A stretch of DNA of 64,000 nt, taken from positions 438,754 to 502,753 of the forward strand of contig NZ_JAAHGH010000002.1 of NCBI RefSeq assembly GCF_010672525.1, in the 5' to 3' direction. The first letter of the stretch is position 1; each line of letters begins with the position of its first letter. A program made the position numbers and the translations under genes. The notes under the pieces were generated by a model. It made no database searches, was not told the origin of the DNA, and was given only the letters and a program-made list of their open reading frames with translations. The DNA comes from Okeania sp. SIO2B3 (lineage in GTDB: Bacteria > Cyanobacteriota > Cyanobacteriia > Cyanobacteriales > Microcoleaceae). This document shows, piece after piece, positions 46,264 through 56,699 of this stretch.

Positions 46264-48027
46264 CTAGAACCTAAATTGAGTCCTGACACTTCCTACCCAG
46301 AGAGTTTCATTATCCTCAATGTGATTAGGATTAGTAATCACAAACAAACCAGGAGTAATGGCAATATTGTCAGTCATTTGGAAGCGATAGAATACTTCAA
46401 TGTGTATAGATGTATCGGGGTCTTTTAAATCATCATCATCACCACCATCAGTAATGATTGGTGGCACACCAACAATGATACCTCCTAAACTACCGTCCCT
46501 GAATAGATCTGGAAAAGCTAAGGTCAAAGCACCCGTAAGTATTGTGATATCATCATCATCACTGTCATCTTCAGGACGAGCAAATGAGGTGCCGAACCAA
46601 CCACCTATCTGAAACCAATCATTAACTTTCCACTGAGCTTCAAAGTTGATATTGTCTGCTGTACTTGCTTGATCGTCAAAAGGGTCTCTGGCCAGAAAAC
46701 TACCAGTACTTCCGGTTAAGTTCAAATCTCCTTTTGTATGATAGGCACGCAAATAACCTATTTGAAAAGCTATTTTATCGTTTGGCTCAATCGTAAACTG
46801 GCCAAATCCACTAAACCCACCATTAAAAAGACCTCTGCCTTCTTGAGGGTCTTCCGAATCTGGTACAGCATAACCTATAGTTACCTTAATTGCATCACTA
46901 AAAGAGTAGGCAAATTTCATACCCGCATCAGAAGGAGCACGATAGTAAGTAGGGGTGAATCGTCCAAACCTAGAAACAGAACCAGAACCACTACTTTGAA
47001 AAGGATTAATAGGTGCCACAAAGTCATCAATACCATAGCCATTAGCAGCTATCTCTATTTGTGCTTTATCGTTGAGTAAAGGAAAACGATAGGCCAGTTT
47101 ATTGAGAGTCACATCATCATCTAGATCGTCATCTGTAGATAGACGAGTCATCAAACTATTTGTCAAATCTCGATCGCTATAGTTAGGAACGTTACGAGCT
47201 TGTAAACGAGTTCTCAAGCGATCTTTACCTGTAAAACTGGTATCAAAAATTAAACGAACCCGATAAGAAAGAGTCGCCTCTGTTCGATCCTCGTCACTCC
47301 GTGCTAGTCCACGTCCCCCAGCTTTTTCTCCAAAGGTATCACTCAACCAGAATAAAGTTTCACCACCCAATTTAGTAGTTGTTGAGAATTGATTGGCTTC
47401 CAGTTCCTCAGTTCTCGCTTCCAGAGCATCAACACGACCACGCAACTCTGCTAATTCTGTAGCAAACTCTTCTTGCAGTCTCTGTAATACTGCCAAATCA
47501 TCACGAGTCACTAAATCTGCTGTTGCTGCTGCGACCAATTCTGTAATTCGGTCCAAACAAGCATTCAGACCTGCAGCAAACTCATAACGGGTCATGGCCC
47601 GATTACCTTTGTAAGTACCATCTGGATAACCAGCAATACAACCATAACGTTCTACTAGAGATTGCAAAGCTTGGAAAGCCCAATCAGTGGGTTGGACATC
47701 TGATAATTGAGTCACAGATGTTACTTGTCCCATGGGATCTACTTGTTCTAACTCTGCTCCAGGAATCTTGAGGGAAGGATCTTTGAGATTTTTTAGCCTA
47801 GTATCTCCTGGTATTTCTACTTCTTCTGAGGAGGTATTACCTTGTGATTCTGTTGGTAGTTCAGATGAAGTAGTTGGATAGTTAGTTGTATTTGTATTAA
47901 CATCTTGAGCGTTAGCCAGTTGTTCTACAGAAACCTGATTTGCTAAAGCAGAATTAGCTATTAGTAAAGTGGCGATACTGAACACACCAGAAGTCTGTTT
48001 TAGAACATTCAGGATAATTTTTGTCAT
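46264..48027 (-). CDS. SLH-domain outer-membrane porin (iron-uptake porin type), paralogue 1
   Basis: The 587-residue protein has a signal peptide (about 1-29, cut after SALA) and an acidic spacer. The single SLH domain at about 105-165 (SVTQLSDVQPTDWAFQALQSL; GCIAGYPDGTYKGNRAMTRYEFA) binds peptidoglycan. A coiled coil follows at about 180-212 (LAVLQRLQEEFATELAELRGRVDALEARTEELE). The rest is an OprB-like beta barrel ending in phenylalanine (VGSVRTQFRF), as outer-membrane proteins do. It is about 80 per cent similar by eye to the gene at 49235. Confidence 0.92.
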   Translation of the reverse strand: MTKIILNVLKQTSGVFSIATLLIANSALANQVSVEQLANAQDVNTNTTNYPTTSSELPTESQGNTSSEEVEIPGDTRLKNLKDPSLKIPGAELEQVDPMGQVTSVTQLSDVQPTDWAFQALQSLVERYGCIAGYPDGTYKGNRAMTRYEFAAGLNACLDRITELVAAATADLVTRDDLAVLQRLQEEFATELAELRGRVDALEARTEELEANQFSTTTKLGGETLFWLSDTFGEKAGGRGLARSDEDRTEATLSYRVRLIFDTSFTGKDRLRTRLQARNVPNYSDRDLTNSLMTRLSTDDDLDDDVTLNKLAYRFPLLNDKAQIEIAANGYGIDDFVAPINPFQSSGSGSVSRFGRFTPTYYRAPSDAGMKFAYSFSDAIKVTIGYAVPDSEDPQEGRGLFNGGFSGFGQFTIEPNDKIAFQIGYLRAYHTKGDLNLTGSTGSFLARDPFDDQASTADNINFEAQWKVNDWFQIGGWFGTSFARPEDDSDDDDITILTGALTLAFPDLFRDGSLGGIIVGVPPIITDGGDDDDLKDPDTSIHIEVFYRFQMTDNIAITPGLFVITNPNHIEDNETLWVGSVRTQFRF

Positions 48028-48709
48028 TTCGATCTCTCCTCACACCTTTTCATAAGCTATGAACAACCCTACTGCTTAGAGTAGATTTAACTATTGATTG
48101 TTCCAATTGATTTTGTTAACAGAAGTCTTAGTGTTAGCTAAGTTTAATCTGGAGATAGATATCTAAAATTATCCCGCACTAGAGAATTAAGGGCTTAAAT
48201 GCTCTGAAATACGGTATCAACAAATAGAATCTTTTTCTCCATAAAATTATTTCTAGTAGTTTTTACACAAAACTTATCCTGAAAAAAGACAAGTTAAGCA
48301 TCGCCCTTGAGTGTAACAACAATTTAGATACTAGGTAAATATGTCTAAACTTCACTAGGGTTATCAGTAGACTCAAAATATTTCTGAATAATTAGATACA
48401 GCAGACATAGTTATCTTTTTTTACCATGAAGACTAGCACTTCTTACACAATAGTGCAACTATCTTGAATATAATATTTGATTTATTTTATTTTTCTACCT
48501 ATTGTCCCAAGATTATGACTAGCTCATACCAGAAGCGATAAATCTTTACCATCAAAACTTAGATTGTTGCTAGTAGTCAAGAGAAATAGAATTTCAGCAT
48601 TTTTTGTTCTTTATACCTCTGTTTTTAGTCAAATAGACTAAAATTTGGTAGAAGGTATTGTTTTAGCAAGTTTTTTCAACAATTAATAATTAATAATTAA
48701 TTATTAATT

Positions 48710-48807
48710 ATTACCTCTCCTTGAAAAGAAGAGGATTGATTCAAAGGAAAATTTTTCTTCATTATCCCCTTAAAAGGGGAGGCTTTAAACCAAAATTTTT
48801 CGGTAAT
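48710..48807. repeat. Family-3 interspersed repeat, short form
   Basis: ATTACCTCTCCTTGAAAAG to TTTTTCGGTAAT with CCCCTTAAAAGGGGAGG and GGCTTTAAACC. It is flanked by AATTAAT repeats. Confidence 0.7.
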
Positions 48808-49059
48808 ATTCTTTTTTCAAAATGGTATAAAAATTTATAGCTTTTGAGAAATGAAATTTAAAGGGCATTCAGTAATATCAAATCCGGCCGCATTAGTGTA
48901 ATTAGATAAAGAGTAAGATATTAAAATTTTCAATTAATTTATACATAGCATTTCTCAGGCTAGTGAGGTACTTTTATCTTTCTTATCTATTGCCAGATGA
49001 GCTGTTGCCTAGAATTTTATACCTCACTCTATTTGGGGAATTGCTATACATTGATCTGA

Positions 49060-49114
49060 AAAAAGTAAACCCCTCAGCTTGATCATCAGAACTTTTAAAG
49101 GGTAGCTAAGGGGT
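49060..49114 (-). terminator. Terminator of porin 2
   Basis: On the minus strand ACCCCTTAGC (49114-49105) pairs with GCTGAGGGGT (49078-49069), with one G-T pair, followed by TTTACTTTTTT. It lies about 120 bp after the porin stop codon. Confidence 0.75.
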
Positions 49115-49234
49115 ATAAAACTATTCTAGAAACTGACTAGCTAATCAGTCTTTCTATCATTTACTGAATTACCAAAGTTGTCAAAATAATCCAATCTGAT
49201 TAACTAATATATTTCTTCTTGTTAATTCAAAGTT

Positions 49235-50968
49235 TTAGAATCTGAATTGAGTTCTTAAAGTACCGACCCAAAGAGTGTCATTATCCTCAATGTGGTTAGG
49301 ATTTGTAATCACAAATACACCAGGAGTAATAGCGATATTGTCGTTCATTTGGAAGCGATAAAAAGCTTCAATGTGTATTGAAGTATCATCATCTTTCAAA
49401 TCATCATTATCACCACCATCAGTAACAATTGGTGGCACACCAACAATAATACCTCCTAGACTACCTTCTTTTAGTAGGTCTGGGAAAGCTAAAGTCAAAG
49501 CACCAGTAATAATAGTGATATCATCAGTATCATCATCATCTTCAGGACGGGCAAATAAAGTACCGCCCCAACCACCTATCTGAAAGCCATCAGTAACTCT
49601 CCATTGAGCCTCAAAGTTAATAGTATCTGTGGTAGTTGCTCTACCATCAAAAGGATCTCTGGCTAGAAAACTACCTGTACTTCCGGTCAAGTTAACATCA
49701 TTTTTCGTATGATAGCCGCGCAAATAACCGACTTGAAAAGCAAGTTTATCATTTGGTTCAATTGTAAACTGGCCAAATCCACTAAATGAACCATTAAAAG
49801 CACCTCTACCTTCTCGAGGATCTTCCTTATCTGGTGCAGCATAACCCACAGTTACCTGAATTGCATCATTGAAAGCGTAGGCAAACTTAACACCAGCATC
49901 AGAAGGAGCACGATAATAAATAGGGTTGAATCGTCCAAATCTGGAAATACTACCAGCACCACTACTTTCTAGAGGTGTGATAACTCCGATAAAGTCATCA
50001 ATACCATAGCCTGTAGCAGCTAATTCTATTTCACCTCTACCATTCAGTACAGGAAAACGATAGGCCAACTTACCAATAGAAACAGTATCATCCGGACTGC
50101 TATCTGTAGATAAACGAGTCATTAAAGTATTGGTCAAATCTCCACCGCTATAGTTAGGAATGTTATTAGCTTGTAGACGAGTTCTTAAACGGTCTTCTCC
50201 TGTAAAACTGGTATCAAAGTTCAAACGAACCCGATAACCAAAGGTTGTCTGAGTTTCGTCCTCATCACTCCCGGATCTTCCGCGTCCCTCAGCTTGTTCT
50301 CCCCAGGTATCGCTCAACCAAAACAAAACCTCTCCGTTAAGTTTGGTAGTAGTGGAGAACTGATTATTTTCTAGTTCTGCTGTTCTAGCTTCTAGAGCAT
50401 CTACTCGTCCTCGCAAAGCAGCTAATTCTGCGGCAAATTCCTCTTGCAGTCTCTGTAAAACTGCTAAATCTTCTCTAGTTACTAGGTCAGAAGTTGCCGC
50501 CGCAATTAATTCTGTAATTCGGTCTAAACAAGAATTCAAACCTGCTGCAAACTCATAACGGGTCATCGCTCGATTTCCCTTATAAGTCCCATCAGGATAA
50601 CCTGCGATACAACCATAACGCTCTACCAAGGATTGTAGTGCTTGGAATGCCCAGTCTGTAGGTTGTACATCTGATAACTGAGTTACAGATGTTACTTGAT
50701 CGAGTGACTCTCCATCTTCCAAGTCTGATACTCCCACTGGTGCCAGTGAAGGATCATCCATGGGCATTGAGCGAATATCTATTTGAGCTATTTCAAAAGA
50801 AGATGGGTTTTCTATCGTATTTTGGGCTAAGTTCTGATTTGCAGAATTTTCGCCACTTCCTAAAGTTTGTAAAGGAGGTTCAGCAGCGATCGCTGAACCT
50901 GCCATTAATAATGCTGCGCTAAAAACACTAGGACTGTATTTTAGAGTTTTCCAGATAAGTCTTGTCAT
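49235..50968 (-). CDS. SLH-domain outer-membrane porin (iron-uptake porin type), paralogue 2
   Basis: This 577-residue porin has the same plan as paralogue 1: signal peptide (cut near AIAA), SLH domain at about 95-155 with the same SVTQLSDVQPTDWAF start, coiled coil (LAVLQRLQEEFAAELAALRG), and a barrel ending TLRTQFRF. The barrel differs mainly in surface loops (for example RSGSDEDETQTTFGYR against RSDEDRTEATLSYR). The pair arose by tandem duplication and both copies seem intact. A structured leader precedes it and a terminator follows, so it is transcribed separately from paralogue 1. Confidence 0.92.
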   Translation of the reverse strand: MTRLIWKTLKYSPSVFSAALLMAGSAIAAEPPLQTLGSGENSANQNLAQNTIENPSSFEIAQIDIRSMPMDDPSLAPVGVSDLEDGESLDQVTSVTQLSDVQPTDWAFQALQSLVERYGCIAGYPDGTYKGNRAMTRYEFAAGLNSCLDRITELIAAATSDLVTREDLAVLQRLQEEFAAELAALRGRVDALEARTAELENNQFSTTTKLNGEVLFWLSDTWGEQAEGRGRSGSDEDETQTTFGYRVRLNFDTSFTGEDRLRTRLQANNIPNYSGGDLTNTLMTRLSTDSSPDDTVSIGKLAYRFPVLNGRGEIELAATGYGIDDFIGVITPLESSGAGSISRFGRFNPIYYRAPSDAGVKFAYAFNDAIQVTVGYAAPDKEDPREGRGAFNGSFSGFGQFTIEPNDKLAFQVGYLRGYHTKNDVNLTGSTGSFLARDPFDGRATTTDTINFEAQWRVTDGFQIGGWGGTLFARPEDDDDTDDITIITGALTLAFPDLLKEGSLGGIIVGVPPIVTDGGDNDDLKDDDTSIHIEAFYRFQMNDNIAITPGVFVITNPNHIEDNDTLWVGTLRTQFRF

Positions 50969-50989
50969 ATTTACTAACCCTCACACCAA

Positions 50990-51125
50990 TGTGACATTCT
51001 CCTAAATCAAATCAAAGATTATGATGTAGGTTTCCCAACCTCACGGATAGGGCTTTCTGTTTCACAGGGAGTGCAACCACTTAACCCTCCGCAGACAGAG
51101 ACGATGGGACTCACCGCCTTTTTAT
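50990..51125 (-). promoter_or_regulatory. Structured GC-rich leader of porin 2, IS605-end-like
   Basis: On the minus strand the leader reads AGGCGGTGAGTCCCATCGTC, then GCGGAGGGTTAAGTGG, AAGCCCTATCCGTGAGG and TTGGGAAACC. It is markedly more GC-rich than the surroundings and contains short self-complementary arms. The GTGAGTCCC...AAGCCC pattern resembles the guide-RNA ends of TnpB elements, but no tnpB is adjacent. It could be a solo IS end or a leader with a regulatory fold. Confidence 0.35.
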
Positions 51126-51694
51126 ACTGAATCTCTACTTTTGTTTTGATATATCAAGACTAGGGCGGTCTATTTGTTTTACGAAAAAACAAAGGTTTTA
51201 ATAAGTCTTAATATTTTTTTTGATCTTAAGTTTTAAATGGCCAACCGCAAAAGTCGTTTGACAATGTTAGAGATTGGTTTACTGATTAAGCGATGCTGTA
51301 ATTTAATTTCCAGCCTTTGAGGAAGGCGTGAGGATTTCTTTACGAACAGCTCAACCATTATTCTTTTCTCTCTATCACAGTTTAGTTAGTTTGTCTATAT
51401 ATACAATTTCTTTACAAGGGATGAGCTTAAGATGCCACCTTAGAAATTAGATTTTTGCTTGATTTGTAAAAATTACGGTCTCGTCGCAAATTTTACACCT
51501 AATTTGATAATTTGCAACCTAATTTTCAGAGTATTTTTTTCTGAAAACAAGCCAAAAACTAAACAGAGAAAGGATAGTTAGACAAACTAATAGTAAAACC
51601 TGAAATCAATATAATAATGTAAAATTAGAAAATCATTCAATCTAACGACCCGCTTCTCACCACTTATCGTTTTTCAGTTTCTCAATTTCTATTT

Positions 51695-52088
51695 AGGGGT
51701 GGCTGATTAAATCTAAAAGCATTGACAGGTAAAGGTTTTAGCTTTTTTTCGCTGTAAGGGGGTGCAACTTTTTAACCTTGAGCGACCAAACAGTGAGGAT
51801 AAAAGGCAGAATAATTGCAGAAAAATCAAGGGATAAAATATCCGATACCTCCTCTAAATTCTCCATTCCTCCTGACTCGGTTCTTCCCCTCCACCGGAGG
51901 GGTTATATCATGTCCGGATAATTAGTGATGAAAAAACACTTTTTCTCGTAAGCGCCTTTTCTTCCCTTCTGCCTCCTGCCTCCTGCCTCCTGCCTTCCTT
52001 CCTCCAAAGTGTAAGTATTCAACCGGACATGATATTAGGGGTGGGTTGACTCCTACCTCATACCAAAAGACTTCCATAAGCAAACCCT
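51695..52088 (-). mobile_element. Family-2 element carrying a nested family-4 element, at the phoX stop codon
   Basis: The reversed termini AGGGGTGGCTGATTAAA and AAGCAAACCCT are flanked by ATTT on both sides (51691-51694 and 52089-52092). The right duplication overlaps the phoX stop codon (52091-52093). The length of 394 bp is explained by a 131-bp family-4 insertion at 51905-52035. Confidence 0.7.
51905..52035. mobile_element. Family-4 miniature element
   Basis: The terminal inverted repeats ATATCATGTCCGG (51905-51917) and CCGGACATGATAT (52023-52035) are perfect. Solo copies of the end (TAATATCATGTCCGGA) occur at about 14719 and 33373, and worn ones at 21488 and 48871. A TA-like flank suggests IS630/Tc1-type mobility, but this is not proven. 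Confidence 0.75.
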
Positions 52089-52090
52089 AT

Positions 52091-54298
52091 TTAAGTAATT
52101 GGTTTTGAATCTAATCGACGAATAGCTATAACTGAAGGTTTCGGAGGATCGTTAACTTGTTTAGTTGGCCAGTTAGACCCCATCGGCACGGTACGAGTCT
52201 GGACAAAATCTGAACCATCAGTGGTTTTCATTGCCAACTGACGAGTTTCTGAAGTCATATTCTGGCGAATGCCGTTATATTCTCCTGGATGTTGAATAGC
52301 TAGAAACAAAGTTTTCTGGTCTTTGGTAAAGAAAGGCCCACAAGTTTCACTTTCTGTTGGCGCTATTCCAAATAAATAAGCTTCTCCAGCATTAGGACCA
52401 GAAGTGGGAAGATACCAGATAGAATTATTACCAAATAAACCACAAAGAGTAGACTGGTTTATTGGTTTGCCATCCTTACCCATTCGATTCATAGGCACTG
52501 TTTTGTTATGCTTACTGGTACTAATATCTGTCACCATCCACAGATTACCCTGTTCATCAAATTCTAAATTGTCAGGATTAGAAAATCCTAGTCCACCCTC
52601 CATAGGTTCGCCCCCAGTAGCAAACATTTCCCAACTAAATGTCATAGCATCTGGTTGATTATCATCCTCAGTCAAACGCATGATCCAACCAAATTCGTAA
52701 GCTTCACCATCCGGATCTTTAAATATACGTTTGTCTGGACTGCCATCATATTTACTGGGAGACCCGGAGGTAAAGGCAATAAATAAATTACCATTTTTAT
52801 CTACCTGAGTATCTTCGGGACGTGCGGTACAAGTAACCCCAGCAGCATTAGCAGCTAGATGAGCATCAATGAGAATAGCTCCTTGTTTCTCTTCAGCATT
52901 ACCTTTATACAAGTCCCCCAGAGTTTTATATTTCTGTTTGAACCTTTCTACTTCTTGAGAAGTCATAGCTTTGAAGCTACCACCATCAGGTCTTTGGGGT
53001 AGATTAATCATATTGTTAACGTGGACTTCTGGTAAATCTGGATTCACTGGAGTATCAGGTTGCAGAGGAATCCAACTACCTGTACCATCAGGATTAAATT
53101 TAGCGCCGTATAACATTCCATCTGTCAAAAGTTGAGAGTTAGCTTTATCAGTGGGGTCTTTTACTATACCTTTACTCACAAATTTATATAGATGACCACT
53201 ACGGCGATCGCATCCGGAATAAAATGCTAATGGTTTATCGGTTTCTACCCTAATACCTACTGCTTCGTGGCGATATCGACCTAACCAAGTATGTTTTGTA
53301 CCATAGTCGTCAGGGTTAGCTGGGTCTACTTCTACCATCCAACCATACTTATTACCAGCTAAACCAAATACACTTCCCAGACCAGCGACTCCTCTTTCAC
53401 CAATAAAGAGGGATTTTTCTCTGGTCGGGTCAACAGAAGTACCATCAGGATATACTGCTTCTACTACATAATTTTGAAAGTTTTCTTCAGCGCTAAATAC
53501 TGTTCCCCAAGGTGTAGTCCCACCTGCACAGTTAGCAAAACTACCAATGATGCGATCGCCTAATTTATCGTTATAACCTTTGCCTTTCCCTTTATTAAAA
53601 ACTGCTACTGCGGGTCCAGTTGATTTTAAATAACGTCCGTCTTCTAATCCTGAAATACCTGTTATTCTGCGGTCAAATTTTGAATTTGTTCTTACCCATT
53701 TTCCATCTGGTTCGCGACGTATAGAAATTACACCTATTCCCATATCAATCATTGCTTCTTTAGCTATTGCGATAATCTTTTGTTTCAGGGAATTTTCAAG
53801 TAATTCTTCTGAACTAATTCCTGGTTCTGTTGCTTGTCTAAATGCTGTTGCTAATTCAGCAAAAGGCATAGATTTACCAATAACTGTTTGATAAGTTGTT
53901 ACCCAAGGCAAAGGGCTAATATATTCAAAGTTTATAGTTAATAATCCTTCATTTTCACCAGTTTCAATGTAGGAAAGATAGTCATTATTGTAGCCAAAAC
54001 GTGAATCACCTATTTTGTCACCCCATGACCCAATAACATCGTAAGTAAAACCTTCTGGAATTATTAAATCATCTACTACTTCGTAATTAGTATAATTCTC
54101 TATTTTTAAATCTTGATTACTTGTTTTCAAAGGCATTGGACCTTTAACTGGTTGGAAATTAATATTGTTGGTAGAAGTTCCACTAATTGGAGATTTTTCA
54201 ATTGCTGGAGTAGATGATTGTTTTTGACAAGAATTAAGGGTTATTGTTCCTGCAGTAGCTCCTAGAAATATCAGGAATTCTCTACGTTTAAGGTTCAT
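52091..54298 (-). CDS. phoX: PhoX-type alkaline phosphatase (DUF839)
   Basis: The 735-residue protein begins MNLKRREFLIFLGATAGTITLNSC: twin arginines and a lipobox-like cysteine, so export by the Tat system and perhaps lipidation. PhoX enzymes are calcium- and iron-dependent phosphatases that release phosphate from organic esters. Conserved blocks include NCAGGTTPWGTVFSAEENFQNY, GLGSVFGLAGNKYGWMVEVDP, GRYRHEAVGI, TCTARPEDTQVDKNGNLFIAF and GGLGFSNPDNLEFDEQGNLW. The last fits the Ca-binding propeller. PhoX is known in Trichodesmium; equating this gene with it is inference, since DUF839 has several subgroups. A 168-bp tandem array lies 130-970 bp upstream. Confidence 0.8.
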   Translation of the reverse strand: MNLKRREFLIFLGATAGTITLNSCQKQSSTPAIEKSPISGTSTNNINFQPVKGPMPLKTSNQDLKIENYTNYEVVDDLIIPEGFTYDVIGSWGDKIGDSRFGYNNDYLSYIETGENEGLLTINFEYISPLPWVTTYQTVIGKSMPFAELATAFRQATEPGISSEELLENSLKQKIIAIAKEAMIDMGIGVISIRREPDGKWVRTNSKFDRRITGISGLEDGRYLKSTGPAVAVFNKGKGKGYNDKLGDRIIGSFANCAGGTTPWGTVFSAEENFQNYVVEAVYPDGTSVDPTREKSLFIGERGVAGLGSVFGLAGNKYGWMVEVDPANPDDYGTKHTWLGRYRHEAVGIRVETDKPLAFYSGCDRRSGHLYKFVSKGIVKDPTDKANSQLLTDGMLYGAKFNPDGTGSWIPLQPDTPVNPDLPEVHVNNMINLPQRPDGGSFKAMTSQEVERFKQKYKTLGDLYKGNAEEKQGAILIDAHLAANAAGVTCTARPEDTQVDKNGNLFIAFTSGSPSKYDGSPDKRIFKDPDGEAYEFGWIMRLTEDDNQPDAMTFSWEMFATGGEPMEGGLGFSNPDNLEFDEQGNLWMVTDISTSKHNKTVPMNRMGKDGKPINQSTLCGLFGNNSIWYLPTSGPNAGEAYLFGIAPTESETCGPFFTKDQKTLFLAIQHPGEYNGIRQNMTSETRQLAMKTTDGSDFVQTRTVPMGSNWPTKQVNDPPKPSVIAIRRLDSKPIT

Positions 54299-54429
54299 AG
54301 AAAAAGTAATAAGTTTTACGTTTTTTAATATAGCGTCGATTGATACTTTTTGGAAAGGGATAATTAGGCATAGTATGTACTATTTTCTTTTTTGTAGTAG
54401 ACTTTTTTTTAACAGCATTAAATTGATAT

Positions 54430-55272
54430 TATCTGTAACTTTGCTTTGGGAGTTTAGTGTTAAGGTGGTTTGATTTTATTTTTCAAGTCTAAATATATCA
54501 AAGCTTCTGTTCTTTTATTGCGTATGTCGCAATAGTCATTTTGGGCTTTTTTCTAAAAAACAATGTTTCACTTACTTGGAAATGAACTGGAAAAGTTAAT
54601 ATGTAACTTTGTTTTGGGGGTTTAGTGTTAAGGTGGTTTGATTTTATTTTTCAAGTCTAAATATATCAAAGCTTCTGTTCTTTTATTGCGTATGTCGCAA
54701 TAGTCATTTTGGGCTTTTTTCTAAAAAACAATGTTTCACTTACTTGGAAATGAACTGGAAAAGTTAATATGTAACTTTGTTTTGGGGGTTTAGTGTTAAG
54801 GTGGTTTGGTTTTATTTTTCAAGTCTAAATATATCAAAGCTTCTGTTCTTTTATTGCGTATGTCGCAATAGTCATTTTGGGCTTTTTTCTAAAAAATAAT
54901 GTTTCACTTACTTGGAAATGAGCTGAAAAAGTTAATATGTAACTTTGTTTTGGGGGTTTAGTGTTAAGGTGGTTTGATTTTATTTTTCAAGTCTAAATAT
55001 ATCAAAGCTTCTGTTCTTTTATTGCGTATGTCGCAATAGTCATTTTGGGCTTTTTTCTAAAAAACAATGTTTCACTTACTTGGAAATGAGCTGAAAAAGT
55101 TAATATGTAGCTTTATTTTGGGAGCTTAGTATTAAGGTGGTTTAATTTTATTTTTCAAGTCTAAATATATCAAAGCTTCTGTTCTTTTATTGCGTATGTC
55201 GCAATAGTCATTTTGGGCTTTTTTCTAAAAATAATGTTTTACTTACTCGGAAATTAGCTGGAAAAATTGGTA
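54430..55272. repeat. Five tandem 168-bp units upstream of phoX
   Basis: The unit recurs at exactly 168-bp spacing (TAAGGTGGTT at 54461, 54629, 54797, 54965 and 55133). The first four are nearly identical and the fifth is more diverged. Each unit holds the hairpin TATTGCG-TATGT-CGCAATA, the word GTGTTAAGGTGGTTTGATTT and GTTTCACTTACTTGGAAATG. On the minus strand each unit has a short frame, DYCDIRNKRTEALIYLDLK, ending in a stop. A worn relative of the hairpin part is at 56494-56525. Confidence 0.97.
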
Positions 55273-55499
55273 TGTAAATATCAAGCCTTATTAAAATAGG
55301 CACTCACACAACCGAAAAAAAGTTCTTCTCTCTCCAGAGACAATCTCTCAAATTTACCCTAGCTCAGGTGTTCCCTGTCCCTCATAAGCCTGATTTGTGG
55401 GTATTCAACTAGACATAACAAAACTTGATTTGTTGAATTTTAGTATTAACTAAATTTAATTTGAAAAGGTAAATCTAGATATATCTAAAAACGTAAAAA

Positions 55500-55612
55500 T
55501 TTCCTACGGAATGCTGCGCAAACAGCCGTTAGCTATTAGCTAGCCTCCTAGGTCGCAACTGCGGACTTCAGCTATTAATTTTGAGGAAGATAAAAGCAAC
55601 CTTTGAAATTCA
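55500..55612. mobile_element. Truncated family-1 element
   Basis: TTTCCTACGGAATGCTGCGC, AAACAGCCGTTAGC and the reversed alpha core (AAAAGCAACCTTTGAAATTC) are present, but neither GTAA end remains. Confidence 0.65.
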
Positions 55613-55656
55613 AGAATTGGCCTGAAAACTATCACTGGTAAATTATTAACAGGAAT

Positions 55657-56109
55657 GGGTATTAAACCCATAGGGAAACACCAATGGCTGTTTAAGTATT
55701 TGTGGCTTTATGGGGGGAATAGAACCTCAAACAGCAGAGAGCTTTTTCTATGAATTTAGCCCTAAACGACACGGTGTGTATGGAAAAATATTTGGAGTTA
55801 TTTGCACAAAAGTATCCTGATGATTTGCATATCATTCAATTGGATAATGGGCCTCTACATCAAAGTTTAAATATGTCAATTCCTGAGAACATAATTTTTT
55901 GATTTCAACCGCCTTACTCTCCAGAATTAAACCCCATCGAAAGACTATGGTTAGAGATAAAAAGAAAATTAAAATGGGAAATATTTGAGAATTTAGATCA
56001 GCTCAGGAAAAGGTTGACATCTATAATTACAGGATTAACTTCACAGACAATAGAATCTCTAGGGGGATGGGAGATCATTTTAAAAGCTTTATTAAAGGCT
56101 GGAGTTTAG
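55657..56109 (+). pseudogene. IS630-family transposase C-terminal remnant
   Basis: From 55750 to 56109 one frame reads LELFAQKYPDDLHIIQLDNG and, after a TGA, FQPPYSPELNPIERLWLEIK then LTSQTIESLGGWEIILKALL. LDNG and PPYSPELNPIERLW carry the second and third acidic residues of the IS630/Tc1 DDE domain. Upstream, YGGIEPQTAESFFYEFSPK is in another frame. Stops and frameshifts make it inactive. Confidence 0.85.
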
Positions 56110-56421
56110 TCCCTAATTTACTCCTATTCCCTATTCCTGATTTTGTGAGTGTAGTAATGTTAAATTGCATTTATATGACTATTTTCTAGCCATTAAAGTT
56201 CTGCAAGTTTTCCATCACAATTGATAAATTTTTTCCTTAACAACCTGATGCTCTCAGCAATTAAAACCTCTCCTGACTCTATAGAAGGATGGGTAGTTTT
56301 TGTATGGTTATTTTGGTTTTTGGTAGTTAAGCGTTCGCAACTACTCTGTGGCGATCGCTTAATAATTTTATACCTATTCTATTGTAACAATATTTTTTGA
56401 AATTGGTAATAAGTAATACCA

Positions 56422-56484
56422 ATTGCTGTTTGCGTAGCATTCCGAAGGAAAGGAATAGCTGACTGCTAATAGCTTAATGCTTAC
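56422..56484. mobile_element. Family-1 right-end fragment
   Basis: CTGTTTGCGTAGCATTCCG, then AATAGCTGACTGC and AATGCTTAC. The left half is missing. Confidence 0.6.
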
Positions 56485-56699
56485 CTAAAAACTTTGTTCT
56501 TTTATTGCGAATAGGGCAATATAGCTCTTCCCAGAAAGCGTGAAGTATACTTTAAGTCTTGAGCTTATTTATTTATTCTTTTACTTAACTACTGTTGCTA
56601 TATCTCAGTAGAGTCAGAAAAACTAATGAAAGTAAAAATACGGATACTAATTTCTCTATTCGTAAACAATAGAATCATAAAAATGGATATAAAAAAGTT

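Larger units (their letters stand above)
48028..49234. other. Spacer between the two porin genes
   Basis: It includes the 5' region of porin 1, a family-3 repeat (48710-48807) and a terminator for porin 2 (49060-49114). TAATATCAAATCCGG at 48871 resembles a worn family-4 end. No gene is seen. Confidence 0.5.

Noticed and set aside
54430-55272. CRISPR array
   Set aside because: The units are fully repeated with no unique spacers, and there are no cas genes.
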